From: Nautilia sp. PV-1
GTDB taxonomy: Bacteria; Campylobacterota; Campylobacteria; Campylobacterales; Nautiliaceae
Assembly: GCF_004006315.1 (NCBI RefSeq)
Contig: NZ_CP026530.1
Coordinates: 377,618-441,617 of the forward strand
Direction of reading: 5' to 3'
DNA length: 64,000 bases
How positions within the stretch are numbered: the stretch's first letter is position 1; each line of letters begins with the position of its first letter. The position numbers and the translations under genes are program-made. The notes beneath the pieces are model-generated. The model saw nothing but the letters and a program-made list of their open reading frames with translations. It was not told where the DNA came from and searched no databases. Shown one piece after another: positions 32,952 to 42,663 of this stretch.

Positions 32952-35116
32952 TATTAAAGGTTTTCAGCACCAAAAGGGAGATAAGAGAGTTTGTAAAAAG
33001 CCAAAACGACTCATTTCTTCCTAAACTTATTACTATAGGCGAATTTTTAGATAAATGTATAATTGTAAAAAACGCTTCTTTAATAGACGGCGATTTTAAA
33101 AAAATTTATTTATATAAAGCTCTGGAAAATATTGATATAGAAAAACTGGGTTTAAAAAAAGATTTTTTAAATTTTTTTAAGAATGCTGAATTTATTATCT
33201 CGTTTTTTAACGAGATTTATCTTGAGAAAAGATCCATTGAAGATATTGAACTGGCAGACACCTACCTGGAATATGAAGAGCATCTGTCTGTGCTTAAAGA
33301 GATTTATTATGAATATAAAAAACTGCTTAAAGAAAATTCCCTGTATGATAAAACCGTTTTGGAAGAATACGAAATAAACAGAAACTTTTTTGAGAATATA
33401 GATAAAACGGAAATATATTTAAGCGGATATCTGCCCAAAACGGATCTGGAAATTATAAAAAACATACCCGTGCCTGTGGAAATGGTTTTCAGGGTTACTC
33501 CGTATAATAGAAATCTTATACGAAAAATGTTCGGAGAATTTAAATTAGGAGAATACAGGTTTGATATACATCAAAACATAGTTTTGGATTATAAGCCCCT
33601 GCCTGATATGGCGGATGTTGAAGTTGAGCATTTTTCAAGCAGAATAGCTCAGACTTCATATATTTTTGCCAGTATAGAAGAAATGGTCGCTAAAGGTGTT
33701 AAACCAGAAAAAATAGCAGTAATTCTGCCGGATGAGACATACAGCAGGTATTTGAAACTGCTGGATACGAAAAACAATCTCAATTTTGCCATGGGGGAAA
33801 GTTTTACACATTCGCAGATTTATATTATGCTGGAGGCTGTTTATAATTATACTGTGCAAAAAGATGAGGTTTCTTATCTGAAGGCAAAAGAAAAAATTGA
33901 AGAATTTGAAAAACTGAACACTTTTGACGAAATACTGCAGTTTGTGCTTAAGCATGCAACGTTAAAAGAAAGAAAGCTTCTTGATGAAGAGATTTATAAA
34001 ATTTCAAAGCTGGATGCGTTAAAACATTATTCCAAAGAAGAAATACTGCATTTTCTTTTGGAAAGATTTAAAAACCTTACTTTTGACGACGTTAAAGGCG
34101 GAAAAGTTACTGTTATGGGCGTGCTTGAAAGCAGAGGTATGAAATTTGACGGAGTAATTATAGCCGATTTTAACGATGAATTTGTGCCTAACGTGGGAGA
34201 TAAAGATTTCTTTTTAAATTCTGCAATAAGAAAAAAAGCAAAACTGCCTACCAGAAAAGACAAAGAGGCTCTGCAGAAAAACTATTATTATAATATTTTG
34301 CTTAATGCCAAATTTGCCAAAATTTCATATGTGAAAAACGAAGAAAAGGAACCCAGCAGATTTTTATACGAACTGGGTCTGGATTTTGGGGAAAACAGGG
34401 ATGAGTATTATTCCCAGGCCGTTTATAAAACAAGCAAACCTGAATTTTATGAATATAAAGGAGCGTTTGAGCTTCCGGAAACAATCACCCCTACCAAGCT
34501 CAAAACGCTGCTTGAGTGTCCTATGAAATATTATTTTTCGTATGTATTAAACATTAAAAACGATGAGGATAAAGATTATTTCGGAAGCAGACTGCATAAC
34601 GCACTGCAGATTGTTTTAAAAACACAGCCCGGTTCTGCGGAAGAGTATTTCTCACGTATAATGTCGGAACTTTTGAAAAACTGTTCTAAAAGAGAGTATT
34701 TTGAAATTAAATCGGAGTGGGAGGATAAAATAAAAAAATTCGCCTATATAGATTTTGAAGAACTGACAAAACCTGCGCAGTGCGAAATACAGCTTCCTTC
34801 CGGAAAATATAAAAATTTCATCATTCAGGCAAGGGCCGACAGGGTCATAGGAAATAAAATTTATGATTATAAAACTTCTAAAAAACAGGATTATTTGAAA
34901 GATTTAACGCAGGCAGAAGTATATAAATATCTGATGCCTGAGAGCGAAATATATTATTGGGACATATACAACGTAAAACTCATAAAAGTGGATCCGGATA
35001 TTAAAAGTCTTGAAAAAAAGCTTGATTCTATATCAGGAGAGATTAAAAGAAGCGAAGAGAAAGATATGTGTAAATTCTGTGATTACAGATTTGCCTGTTT
35101 ACACTTTGAATCTTGA
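32948..35116 (+). CDS. AddB-like PD-(D/E)XK nuclease with Fe-S cluster
   Basis: The 722-residue protein lacks a Walker A motif but keeps UvrD-like remnants ([20 protein letters not shown]). The C-terminal nuclease has [29 protein letters not shown] and QAEVYKY, the order of catalytic His, Asp, Asp-x-Lys and Gln. Cysteines in LLECPMKY and [11 protein letters not shown] form a 4Fe-4S site as in AddB. It should be the second subunit of the AddAB helicase-nuclease for double-strand break repair. AddA is not in the window. Confidence 0.8.
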   Translation: MILKVFSTKREIREFVKSQNDSFLPKLITIGEFLDKCIIVKNASLIDGDFKKIYLYKALENIDIEKLGLKKDFLNFFKNAEFIISFFNEIYLEKRSIEDIELADTYLEYEEHLSVLKEIYYEYKKLLKENSLYDKTVLEEYEINRNFFENIDKTEIYLSGYLPKTDLEIIKNIPVPVEMVFRVTPYNRNLIRKMFGEFKLGEYRFDIHQNIVLDYKPLPDMADVEVEHFSSRIAQTSYIFASIEEMVAKGVKPEKIAVILPDETYSRYLKLLDTKNNLNFAMGESFTHSQIYIMLEAVYNYTVQKDEVSYLKAKEKIEEFEKLNTFDEILQFVLKHATLKERKLLDEEIYKISKLDALKHYSKEEILHFLLERFKNLTFDDVKGGKVTVMGVLESRGMKFDGVIIADFNDEFVPNVGDKDFFLNSAIRKKAKLPTRKDKEALQKNYYYNILLNAKFAKISYVKNEEKEPSRFLYELGLDFGENRDEYYSQAVYKTSKPEFYEYKGAFELPETITPTKLKTLLECPMKYYFSYVLNIKNDEDKDYFGSRLHNALQIVLKTQPGSAEEYFSRIMSELLKNCSKREYFEIKSEWEDKIKKFAYIDFEELTKPAQCEIQLPSGKYKNFIIQARADRVIGNKIYDYKTSKKQDYLKDLTQAEVYKYLMPESEIYYWDIYNVKLIKVDPDIKSLEKKLDSISGEIKRSEEKDMCKFCDYRFACLHFES

Positions 35117-36271
35117 CACTTCTTTATAAAGTTTGCTGAATGCGGATTTTAGCATATCCGTAATTTTTGAAATCGATTTTGCTATTGAAACGTTTTGTGT
35201 GGAAATATCGGTAAGTTTTTCAGTGTGGGTCATGAGCTGTTTTGCTTCAAACGCCATGATGGTAACGTTCTTAGTAGCGTCTTTGGCATATAATATATTA
35301 TCTTTATTCATCTGCAGGATTTGCTCCAGCTGTGTGGTGATTTCGTTAGTATGAGAGGCTAAAACATTCATTTTTTCAGAGTTATTGTTGATTTCATTTG
35401 AGGTTAAATCAATGGTTTGAGTAATGTTTTTGATAATGGTTTCTATATTTACCAGAGAATTAGCGCTTTCTTCCGCCAGTTTTCTGACTTCATCCGCAAC
35501 TACCGCAAACCCTCTTCCGTGTTCTCCCGCTCTGGCAGCCTCTATAGCCGCATTTAGCGCAAGAAGCTCGGTCTGTTCGGTAATACTTGAAATTATCTGT
35601 AAAACGTTTTTTATTTCTTCGGTTTGAGAGTTCAGATTGTGAAGGAGGTTGTTTAGTTCCTGCTCTTTTGAATTTATTTTCATAATTTCATCTGTTGTTT
35701 TGATTAAAGAATTGCTGAAATTTTCTAAAAAGTCGGCTGTTTTTATTAACGTATCTGTAGTTGAAGCTACTGATGCTTCCGTTTTGTCAAGATGCTGTGC
35801 CAGCGTATTGGATATTTTTGAAATTTCGCTTGCTTCCACGTCTGTCTGGTGTATTGTGCTTTTTAGCTGTTTTACAATATTTTCCAGTTCTTTTGTATTA
35901 TTTGACACAATAGAACTTGTGTTTTTTATGTCGATAATCACTTCTCTTACGTTTGAAATAAATTTGTTTATATAATCGGCGGCCTGTTTGATTTCATTGT
36001 GCTGTTTAATACTGATCTGTTTTGTTAAATCACCGTCCCCTTCGCTTAGTTCTTTTGAAATAGAAATGTATTCCTGGATAGGGTTTATTACGTAATATTT
36101 TAAAAGATAATATGCAGCCACCTGAATAACTATGGCGATTATAAGATGTTCAAAAGCCGTGGAGATGAAATCGCCGGGATATTCGAAATATGTGTACAAT
36201 AAAAGAATAAAACTCGTTAAGAGGTTGATTCCAAGCAGTTTTAGGTTAAAGTCTTTGACGATAGAATGCAT
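35099..36271 (-). CDS. Methyl-accepting chemotaxis protein
   Basis: The 390-residue chemoreceptor has two close hydrophobic helices near residues 12-60 with almost no periplasmic loop, then HAMP and a long coiled coil. The signalling tip contains [20 protein letters not shown] and [14 protein letters not shown]. Without a ligand domain it may sense through the membrane or through the adjacent STAS/phosphatase proteins. It overlaps the STAS gene by one base and addB by 18 bases (convergent). Confidence 0.92.
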   Translation of the reverse strand: MHSIVKDFNLKLLGINLLTSFILLLYTYFEYPGDFISTAFEHLIIAIVIQVAAYYLLKYYVINPIQEYISISKELSEGDGDLTKQISIKQHNEIKQAADYINKFISNVREVIIDIKNTSSIVSNNTKELENIVKQLKSTIHQTDVEASEISKISNTLAQHLDKTEASVASTTDTLIKTADFLENFSNSLIKTTDEIMKINSKEQELNNLLHNLNSQTEEIKNVLQIISSITEQTELLALNAAIEAARAGEHGRGFAVVADEVRKLAEESANSLVNIETIIKNITQTIDLTSNEINNNSEKMNVLASHTNEITTQLEQILQMNKDNILYAKDATKNVTIMAFEAKQLMTHTEKLTDISTQNVSIAKSISKITDMLKSAFSKLYKEVSRFKV

Positions 36272-36549
36272 CAGATCTTCCTTATTTTAAATTTTTGTGT
36301 AAGTTTTAAAGCGTCTAAAAGTTCATAAAGCGTATTATCGTAAACATTTATCATAATTGCAACCCCTTTGTCGTGAAGTCTTAAAAGTTCCCCTATAATA
36401 CTTGAAGGAAGTGAAAAAGATTTAATATTTAATATGATTTGAGGTTCGTTTTCTTTGGAAGTCAGAATCTGTAACAGTTTCTCAACGTCAGAAATTGTTA
36501 CTACAGGAGAATTTATATTTATTTCGTTTCCGTTTATTTCTATTTTCAT
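36271..36549 (-). CDS. STAS-domain protein (anti-sigma antagonist-like)
   Basis: The 92-residue protein has STAS topology: beta strand [32 protein letters not shown] with a serine in the place of the phosphoacceptor, and [20 protein letters not shown]. It should be the partner of the HATPase domain encoded just upstream. Starts overlap by 4 bases. Confidence 0.75.
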   Translation of the reverse strand: MKIEINGNEININSPVVTISDVEKLLQILTSKENEPQIILNIKSFSLPSSIIGELLRLHDKGVAIMINVYDNTLYELLDALKLTQKFKIRKI

Positions 36550-38087
36550 TGTTTAACCTTTAAGAAGATTTTAATTGCCGTTCCGTTTTCGTTAAAAAAC
36601 AGTCCGTAGGAGAGGTGCTTTATGATTTTAATCCCCCTCCCGTGATATTTTTTGTAAAATGCGTCTTTTATTGTCTGAACATCGAACCCTTTTGTTGTGT
36701 CTTCGTATTCGATTTTCAGCCAATTTTCATTTTTGCTTAATTTAATTTTAGCGAAAAATTTTTTGTTTTCATCATTTTTAAGCTTCTTTTTTTTATGTTT
36801 CGGAATATCTTTGTTTTCAATATTTAAGATACCGTATTCGTATGTATTAGTGAGTATTTCGTGTAATATCAGATGAATCTGTTCAATCAGCGGGATATTT
36901 TGGGATATCAGTTTTTCAAGAAAATGATCGATTGCATTTTTATTTAATTCCAGCGTATCTTCAAAAAGAGTTTGAAATCCGTTTTTCTCTTTCGTAATAT
37001 AAACGAGGCAGGTATCGTCAATCTGATGGGATTTGGCGTAAAAGTCCTCCATGAGCTCTTTTAAAAAAGTGATTTTGGGAAATATTGATTTAAGCCTTTT
37101 ATAATAAATAGTTTCTTCGTAAGGTGACTCAAAAATACCGTCGCTTGATATCAGCAGTTTGTTTTCTGTTTGAATGCTGTCGATGTGTGTTTGTTGCGTG
37201 TTTACTGTTATTGGATAATTGTTTGCCGGAATTATGTTTTTGGAAGAAAGTATCGGAGGATTCCCGAAATTGGAATAATAAATTTTGTCATCTTTTATAT
37301 ATACAAGCGTAGCGCACAGTATTTCATTGTCTAACAGGATGTTTTTAATATAGTTTACGAAATCGTTAACCAGTTTTTCGAAGTTAAAATCATTATATTC
37401 AATGGCTTTTTTTATTGAATGTTTTAAAAAGGACAATGCGTTAAATGATGTCAAAGAGGCACCTAACCCTTTACCCATGGCATCGATTACACCTATAAAA
37501 TATTCGTTTTTTGAAAGTTTTTTGGTATGAATAGTATCACCCGTGAGCATATCTTTCGGAGCAAAAAAAGTTTCAAACAGGAAATTCTCGTCAAAAAACA
37601 TTTCAAGTTCATTTTGCATTATTTTGTTCTGTTTTCTGTGTATTATCTGTTCCTGTTTTTCTTTATAGCTTAGAAGTTTTTTCAGCTCTTCTTTTTTTTG
37701 AAGCTCCTTTTTGACGAATTTTCTTATGGTCGTAATCATATTTAAAAGCGCTTTTAAATCTATAAGAGAAATATCTTTTGTAAAGAAGTTGTCATAACCG
37801 GTTTCGAGAGCTTGTTCTTTAAGATTCGGATCATTGTCGCCGGTAATCATTATTTTATATGTATATGGCAGATGATGGTTTATTTTTTCCAGGACTTTGA
37901 GTCCGTCTGTTTCTTTTAAATGATAATCTATAAAAACCACATCGGTATCAGTGTTTCCGTTTTCAAAAAAAGTGTAAAAAGAAGAAGGTTCGTTAAAAGT
38001 ATATATATCAATATAGCCGAGTTTTTGCAGCTGTTTTTTGATATACGACAAGAAAACTTTGCTGTCGTCAAGTATTACGATTTTCAT
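36546..38087 (-). CDS. Receiver / SpoIIE phosphatase / HATPase fusion protein
   Basis: The 513-residue protein joins three domains: an N-terminal REC domain (D7-D8, phospho-Asp D54 in VFIDYH, T82, K104), a SpoIIE/PP2C-type phosphatase (about 160-370; VIDAMGKGLGASL, LLISSDGIFES, QIDDTCLVYI), and a C-terminal HATPase kinase-like domain (about 390-513; LHEILTNTYEYGIL, HGRGIKIIKHL). This is an RsbU-like phosphatase and RsbW-like kinase in one chain. It is first in an operon with a STAS protein and a chemoreceptor. Confidence 0.88.
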   Translation of the reverse strand: MKIVILDDSKVFLSYIKKQLQKLGYIDIYTFNEPSSFYTFFENGNTDTDVVFIDYHLKETDGLKVLEKINHHLPYTYKIMITGDNDPNLKEQALETGYDNFFTKDISLIDLKALLNMITTIRKFVKKELQKKEELKKLLSYKEKQEQIIHRKQNKIMQNELEMFFDENFLFETFFAPKDMLTGDTIHTKKLSKNEYFIGVIDAMGKGLGASLTSFNALSFLKHSIKKAIEYNDFNFEKLVNDFVNYIKNILLDNEILCATLVYIKDDKIYYSNFGNPPILSSKNIIPANNYPITVNTQQTHIDSIQTENKLLISSDGIFESPYEETIYYKRLKSIFPKITFLKELMEDFYAKSHQIDDTCLVYITKEKNGFQTLFEDTLELNKNAIDHFLEKLISQNIPLIEQIHLILHEILTNTYEYGILNIENKDIPKHKKKKLKNDENKKFFAKIKLSKNENWLKIEYEDTTKGFDVQTIKDAFYKKYHGRGIKIIKHLSYGLFFNENGTAIKIFLKVKQ

Positions 38088-38137
38088 AGCGGCTCCAATT
38101 TAAAGGTGACATATTTTACCAAAGAATATTAATATGT

Positions 38138-38143
38138 TATAAT
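38138..38143 (+). promoter_or_regulatory. -10 box of the RAYT gene
   Basis: TATAAT lies 75 bases before the gene, so the REP-like palindrome at 38154 should fall inside its 5' leader. Confidence 0.5.
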
Positions 38144-38153
38144 TTCGATATCA

Positions 38154-38166
38154 AGTGTCTGGCACT
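38154..38166 (+). repeat. REP-like palindrome copy next to RAYT (AGTGTCTGGCACT)
   Basis: This is a full-form copy 47 bases before the RAYT start. A partial second one, AGTGACAGTC, follows at 38179-38188. REP sequences flanking their RAYT gene are typical. Confidence 0.75.
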
Positions 38167-38212
38167 GAAAATAAAAAAGTGACAGTCGGTTTTTATTACA
38201 TAAGGAGAGATA

Positions 38213-38959
38213 ATGGCAAGAAAACCAAGAGTTAACGATCCCGGATTTTATCATATAGTAAACAGAGGTGTTAACGGTGCAGAAATTTTTAACGAAAAAG
38301 AAGATTTTTTTAAATTTATGGAACTGATGCTTAAAACTAAATATGATTACAAAGTCGTTTTTCACGCTTTTACCATTCTTCCGAATCATTACCATATATT
38401 ATTAGAAACGACGCTTCCGAATCTCAGTGAAGCTATGAGGTTTTTAAATTCGGCATATGCGGCCTGGTATAACTATAAAACAGGAAGAGTAGGGCATTTG
38501 TGGAAAGGAAGATTTGAAAGTTATATGATGTTTGACGACAACCACAGCTGGAAAGTTATAAAATATATAGAAAGAAACGCTTTGGTGTTAGGGCTTGTAG
38601 ACGATATTAAAGATTACGAATACCAGTCACTTGCTCTTAGATTGAAAAAAAACAAATTCAATGAGATTATCGAAGGCAGTATGATTTTCCAAAAACCTCT
38701 TGAAGAATATATAGAATGGCTTAATAAACCTCTTGAAAAATTTGAACTTGAAGAGATATATAATGAGCCTAAGATTATTAAAGTGGACGGAGAGCTAAAA
38801 GTAATACGCAAAAAAATAAGCGACTTTTTTGAAGAGTATGAAGAAAAAAAAGATGCAATTATGGCTGCAAAAGAAGCCGGATACAAATATACCGAAATAG
38901 CCAGATTTCTAGGTGTAAGCAACGGATATATAAATAAAATATTAAAATCTGAAAATTAA
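38213..38959 (+). CDS. REP-associated tyrosine transposase (RAYT, Y1_Tnp)
   Basis: The 248-residue protein has the IS200-like Y1 transposase fold: FYHIVNRGVNGAEIFNEKED, the His-hydrophobic-His motif LPNHYHILLE, and the segment GRVGHLWKGRFESYMM typical of RAYTs. The C-terminus adds an HTH (YTEIARFLGVSNGYINKILK). Such proteins nick and join single-stranded REP hairpins. The nearby palindrome and its dispersed copies are the likely substrate. It stands alone and ends in a terminator shared with gap. Confidence 0.88.
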   Translation: MARKPRVNDPGFYHIVNRGVNGAEIFNEKEDFFKFMELMLKTKYDYKVVFHAFTILPNHYHILLETTLPNLSEAMRFLNSAYAAWYNYKTGRVGHLWKGRFESYMMFDDNHSWKVIKYIERNALVLGLVDDIKDYEYQSLALRLKKNKFNEIIEGSMIFQKPLEEYIEWLNKPLEKFELEEIYNEPKIIKVDGELKVIRKKISDFFEEYEEKKDAIMAAKEAGYKYTEIARFLGVSNGYINKILKSEN

Positions 38960-38987
38960 AAAAGGGATAAAAAGCCGTCCCTTTTTT
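38957..38987. terminator. Bidirectional terminator between RAYT and GAPDH
   Basis: AAAAAGGGA and TCCCTTTTT form a 9-bp stem around a 10-base loop, with A and T tracts on the two sides. It can end both convergent transcripts; it overlaps both stop codons. Confidence 0.7.
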
Positions 38988-40005
38988 ATAGTTTTTCTGC
39001 TACCATTTGAGCCAGTTCCAAAACTCTTCCGGCATAACCGAATTCATTATCGTACCATGTAAGTATTTTTGCTTTGTTACCTTCAACTACGGCGGTTGAA
39101 AGGGCGTCAATAGTGCTTGAATGTGGATTGCTTATCATGTCGGTAGATACAACTTCTTCGTAAGTTATTCCTAAAATACCTTTCATTTTACCGTTTGCGT
39201 ATTTTTCAAATGTTTTGTTTAAATCTTCAGTGGTAGTTTCTTTTTTAAGTGTTACAGAAATATCTGTAATAGCCACATCGGCAACAGGAACTCTAAGAGC
39301 CATTGCGTGCATTTTGCCTGCTAAATTCGGAATAACTTCTATTGTCGCTTTTGCCGCGCCTGTAGTGGTCGGGATGATATTTACGGCCGCAGCTCTTCCT
39401 CTTCTGTGTTTGCCCGGTTTTTTTCTGTCTATTGTAACCTGGCTTGAGGTATAAGCGTGCACCGTGGTTACAAGAGCGCTTTCCACTCCGAATTCGTCTT
39501 CAAGAATTTTCATAACAGGCGCAAGCGAATTTGTAGTACATGACGCATTTGAAATTACGTGATGGTTTTGAGGATCGTATTCGTCATGATTTACGCCCAG
39601 AACGATTGTTTTGTCCACTTGTTTTCCCGGAGCTGTAATAATTACTTTTTTAGCTCCCGCAGTAATATGTTTTGCCGCATCGTCTCTTTTTGTAAATTTA
39701 CCGGTTGCTTCAAGAACGATATCAATATTCATCTCTTTCCAAGGTAATTTTTCAGGGTCTCTTTCGCTGACGATTGCTATTTCTTTTCCGTCAATAATAA
39801 GAGAATTGTCTGTGTATTCTACATTTACTGGAAATCTGCCGTGAACTGAGTCGAATTTCAGCATATAAGCCAAATCTTCAGGAGTTCCGCTGCCCCCGTT
39901 TGCCACTACAATTTCAATATTTTCAGGTTTTTGTGTTACATAATGCCATAAAACCATTTTTCCGATTCTGCCAAGTCCGTTTATAGCCACTCTTTTTTTA
40001 GACAT
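38986..40005 (-). CDS. Glyceraldehyde-3-phosphate dehydrogenase (GapB-like, first of two)
   Basis: The 339-residue enzyme has the catalytic Cys in SNASCTTNSLAP and His in TTVHAYTSSQ. In the cofactor loop, where NAD enzymes carry Asp, it reads VVANGGSGTPEDL, without the Asp. Together with the HRRGRAAAVN segment this suggests NADP use and a gluconeogenic role, as in GapB; that is inference. It is a single gene, unlike the second GAPDH in the gap-pgk-tpiA operon at 55 kb. Confidence 0.88.
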   Translation of the reverse strand: MSKKRVAINGLGRIGKMVLWHYVTQKPENIEIVVANGGSGTPEDLAYMLKFDSVHGRFPVNVEYTDNSLIIDGKEIAIVSERDPEKLPWKEMNIDIVLEATGKFTKRDDAAKHITAGAKKVIITAPGKQVDKTIVLGVNHDEYDPQNHHVISNASCTTNSLAPVMKILEDEFGVESALVTTVHAYTSSQVTIDRKKPGKHRRGRAAAVNIIPTTTGAAKATIEVIPNLAGKMHAMALRVPVADVAITDISVTLKKETTTEDLNKTFEKYANGKMKGILGITYEEVVSTDMISNPHSSTIDALSTAVVEGNKAKILTWYDNEFGYAGRVLELAQMVAEKL

Positions 40006-40026
40006 AATGTATCCTTTTTTATTGTA

Positions 40027-40032
40027 ATTATA
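40027..40032 (-). promoter_or_regulatory. -10 box of the GapB-like gene
   Basis: Minus-strand TATAAT 22 bases before the start codon. Confidence 0.45.
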
Positions 40033-40101
40033 GCATATACGGGATTGAAATTTATTTGTTAAAATTAGACAAAAATTATCTTTTATGTTATAAGGAGAGC
40101 T

Positions 40102-42018
40102 GTGAAAATATTTATAATTTTTTTAATAGGAGTATTAACAATGGCAAATCATTTACAACACAGCGATAGCCCTTATCTTCTTCAGCATGCTGATAATCCG
40201 GTGGACTGGTATCCTTGGAGTAATGAAGCGTTTGAAAAAGCAAAAAAAGAAAACAGACTTATATTTTTATCTATAGGATATTCCACATGCCACTGGTGTC
40301 ATGTGATGGAGAGGGAGAGTTTTGAAAACAGAGAAATAGCCTATGTTTTAAATAAAAATTTCGTAAGTATAAAAGTCGACAGGGAAGAAATGCCCGACAT
40401 TGATAAAAAGTATCAAAAAATATATCAGATAATGCATAACCGTGCCGGAGGGTGGCCTCTTACTGTTATAATGACTCCAAGCGGAGATGTGTTTTATTCG
40501 GCTACGTATATTCCTCCGCATTTTTCTCAAATGGGTCCCGGACTTAAAGAAATTCTTACATCTATTGCTGATGACTGGAAAAACAATCCGGAAAAAATAG
40601 AAAAAATCGCTTCAAATTTAAAAGAGTATTTAAAAAGCGGCGGAGTTGTTAAGAAAATGGAAATTTCAGACAATATAACTGAAAAAATTCAAACGGAGGC
40701 GTTAAACGCTTTTGATTTTAAATACGGAGGCATGAAAGGAGCTCCTAAATTTCCTATGGAGAGCACGCTTGATCTGTTAATAGATATATATGAGCTTAAA
40801 GGTGATGAAAAAATTTTTGAAATACTGAATGTCACTCTTAAAAAAATGGCGCAGGGAGGAATTTTCGATCAGATTGAAGGCGGCTTTTACAGATATTCTA
40901 CCGATGCGAAATGGGAAATTCCACATTTTGAAAAAATGCTTTATAACAATGCAAATCTGCCTTTTGTATATCTTAGGATGTATGATATTACAAAAAACGA
41001 ACTGTATAAAACGGCTGCATTTAGAAGTCTAGATGAAATGCTAAACAGATACCGTGACCAAAATGGTCTGTTTTACAGCGCAAGCAGTGCTGAAAGCGAA
41101 GGAAAAGAAGGTGCTTATTTCGTATATTCTTATGATGAAATAAAAAACGCTTTTAATGTTTTTGATAACGCATCAGAGCTTATGGAATATTTCGGTATTA
41201 AAAAATACGGAAATTTCAATTCAAGAAACAATCCGGTAATACAAGGGGAAAAACCTGATAATTACAGACATGCTCTTAAAATTCTGCAGGATATCAGAAG
41301 TAAAAGAGAGTTTCCTTTTATAGATACCAAAAAAATAACCGCATGGAACTCAATGATTGTTTCTGCGCTTTTAAAAGCCGGATGTATAGAAGAAAAATAT
41401 AAAAAAGAAGGTTTGAAAACGTTGGATACTCTTTTAAAAACAATGTATTCAGGCAAAACACTGTATCATTCATACAATAAAAACGAAAAGGCAAAAACAA
41501 ATGCTCTTTTAGAAGATTATGCTTATCTTATAAAAGCGCTGATAGACGCTTATGAAGCCACTTTTAATGAAGAATATATAAAAACAGCAGATAAACTTGC
41601 AAAAGAAGTTTTTGTTTTTAAAAAAAACGTTTGGTATATGAATTATGAAAATGATATTGAAGCTGATTTTAGCGACAGTGCTTACGCTTCGTCTCTTTCT
41701 GTTTTGGCACAGGACTTTTTAAGGCTTGCTATTTTGAATTATGATTATAATTTATGGAAGGAGGGTACGGAGATAATAAAAACGGGAGGTTATTATATAA
41801 ACAGATATCCTCTTTATTATCCTTCAATAACCAAAGCCTATTTGATGAAACATTACGGAGTGTATGTTTTAAGTGTTGAAAAACCGGAATGTATTTATAC
41901 GGGGTATCCTTATCTGGAGTTAAAACAAGGGGAAAGCTACGAACTCTGTACGATTGAAAAATGCTTAATAAAAAGCGGTAATCTGGAAAAAATAAAAGAG
42001 ATTCTCAAACACAGATAA
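40102..42018 (+). CDS. DUF255 thioredoxin-fold / glycosidase-like protein (YyaL, SSP411 family)
   Basis: The 638-residue protein has the family start [20 protein letters not shown] and the thioredoxin-like CxxC in [15 protein letters not shown] long (alpha/alpha) barrel part follows, with [26 protein letters not shown] and [15 protein letters not shown]. The reaction is unknown. Two starts are possible: GTG 40102 after AAGGAGA gives a hydrophobic N-terminus ([14 protein letters not shown]) that could export the protein; ATG 40141 after AGGAG gives the usual cytosolic form. Confidence 0.85.
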   Translation: MKIFIIFLIGVLTMANHLQHSDSPYLLQHADNPVDWYPWSNEAFEKAKKENRLIFLSIGYSTCHWCHVMERESFENREIAYVLNKNFVSIKVDREEMPDIDKKYQKIYQIMHNRAGGWPLTVIMTPSGDVFYSATYIPPHFSQMGPGLKEILTSIADDWKNNPEKIEKIASNLKEYLKSGGVVKKMEISDNITEKIQTEALNAFDFKYGGMKGAPKFPMESTLDLLIDIYELKGDEKIFEILNVTLKKMAQGGIFDQIEGGFYRYSTDAKWEIPHFEKMLYNNANLPFVYLRMYDITKNELYKTAAFRSLDEMLNRYRDQNGLFYSASSAESEGKEGAYFVYSYDEIKNAFNVFDNASELMEYFGIKKYGNFNSRNNPVIQGEKPDNYRHALKILQDIRSKREFPFIDTKKITAWNSMIVSALLKAGCIEEKYKKEGLKTLDTLLKTMYSGKTLYHSYNKNEKAKTNALLEDYAYLIKALIDAYEATFNEEYIKTADKLAKEVFVFKKNVWYMNYENDIEADFSDSAYASSLSVLAQDFLRLAILNYDYNLWKEGTEIIKTGGYYINRYPLYYPSITKAYLMKHYGVYVLSVEKPECIYTGYPYLELKQGESYELCTIEKCLIKSGNLEKIKEILKHR

Positions 42019-42098
42019 TCTCTTTTTAAATTTTCTTTAAATAATCAAAAATCAAAATGTTTATTTATTTAATATCATATCATAGATATGTGTATTTT

Positions 42099-42111
42099 AG
42101 AGCCAGACACT
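42099..42111 (+). repeat. REP-like palindrome copy, diverged (AGAGCCAGACACT)
   Basis: The reverse complement is AGTGTCTGGCTCT, one change from the full form. It lies between the DUF255 and superoxide reductase genes. Confidence 0.55.
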
Positions 42112-42140
42112 TATATGTTTAAGAAAAACAGAGAAGGGAA

Positions 42141-42602
42141 TTACAGTGTAATTGTATATTCCCAGATTCCGTGTTTATTACATCCTTCTCTGGCTGTAAG
42201 TTTTTTAACACCGTCAAGTTTTACTTTATATGCCGCATATCCCATAGCTTTGCCCGGTTCGAAAAGTGTTCTTGCAACGAGTTTCCCGTCTGCGTCAAGT
42301 TCGATAAAATCAATCCAGTGGCTCTCGCTGCTTGGATGTATTATACCTTCCTGGCCTATTGTAATTTCTACTAAGGTATATCCGTTAGCATCTTTTTTGC
42401 CTATTTTTATTTCAGGTGTGTGTTTTAGTTCGCCTTTTGTAGGGTTTTTTGAATCTTTTTCATATCTGTTTCTGTTGTAAATTTTTTCTCTGTATTTTTT
42501 GTACGGGCTTTCTTCGTACTCATCTTTACTTGCCATTGCCGGTGTTACAGCTGCCGCCATTAATCCTAGCGCTCCGATTTTTAGTGCTTCTCTTCTTTTC
42601 AT
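42141..42602 (-). CDS. Tat-exported superoxide reductase (neelaredoxin/desulfoferrodoxin type)
   Basis: The 153-residue protein starts with a twin-arginine signal (KRREALKIGALGLMAAAVTP). The mature part has the class II SOR iron site: LKHTPEI, IIHPSSESHWIDFIEL and the Cys-x-x-His end GCNKHGIWE. It would reduce superoxide to peroxide in the periplasm. Folded export by Tat fits an iron protein loaded in the cytosol. No N-terminal rubredoxin-like centre is present. Confidence 0.85.
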   Translation of the reverse strand: MKRREALKIGALGLMAAAVTPAMASKDEYEESPYKKYREKIYNRNRYEKDSKNPTKGELKHTPEIKIGKKDANGYTLVEITIGQEGIIHPSSESHWIDFIELDADGKLVARTLFEPGKAMGYAAYKVKLDGVKKLTAREGCNKHGIWEYTITL

Positions 42603-42663
42603 ATTGATCCTTTGAGATAATTTTTATCTCATTTTAACATAAATAAGACAAAACTTCTCTTTT

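Noticed and set aside
36271-38087. A flagellar or sigma-factor gene next to the STAS/phosphatase pair
   Set aside because: The only other member of the operon is a chemoreceptor. No sigma factor is encoded here.
38129-38395. Minus-strand open frame opposite the RAYT start
   Set aside because: It is a shadow of the RAYT gene and has no start signals.
42088-42480. Plus-strand open frame opposite the superoxide reductase
   Set aside because: The minus strand encodes a protein with clear Tat signal and iron-site motifs. The plus frame has no family features.
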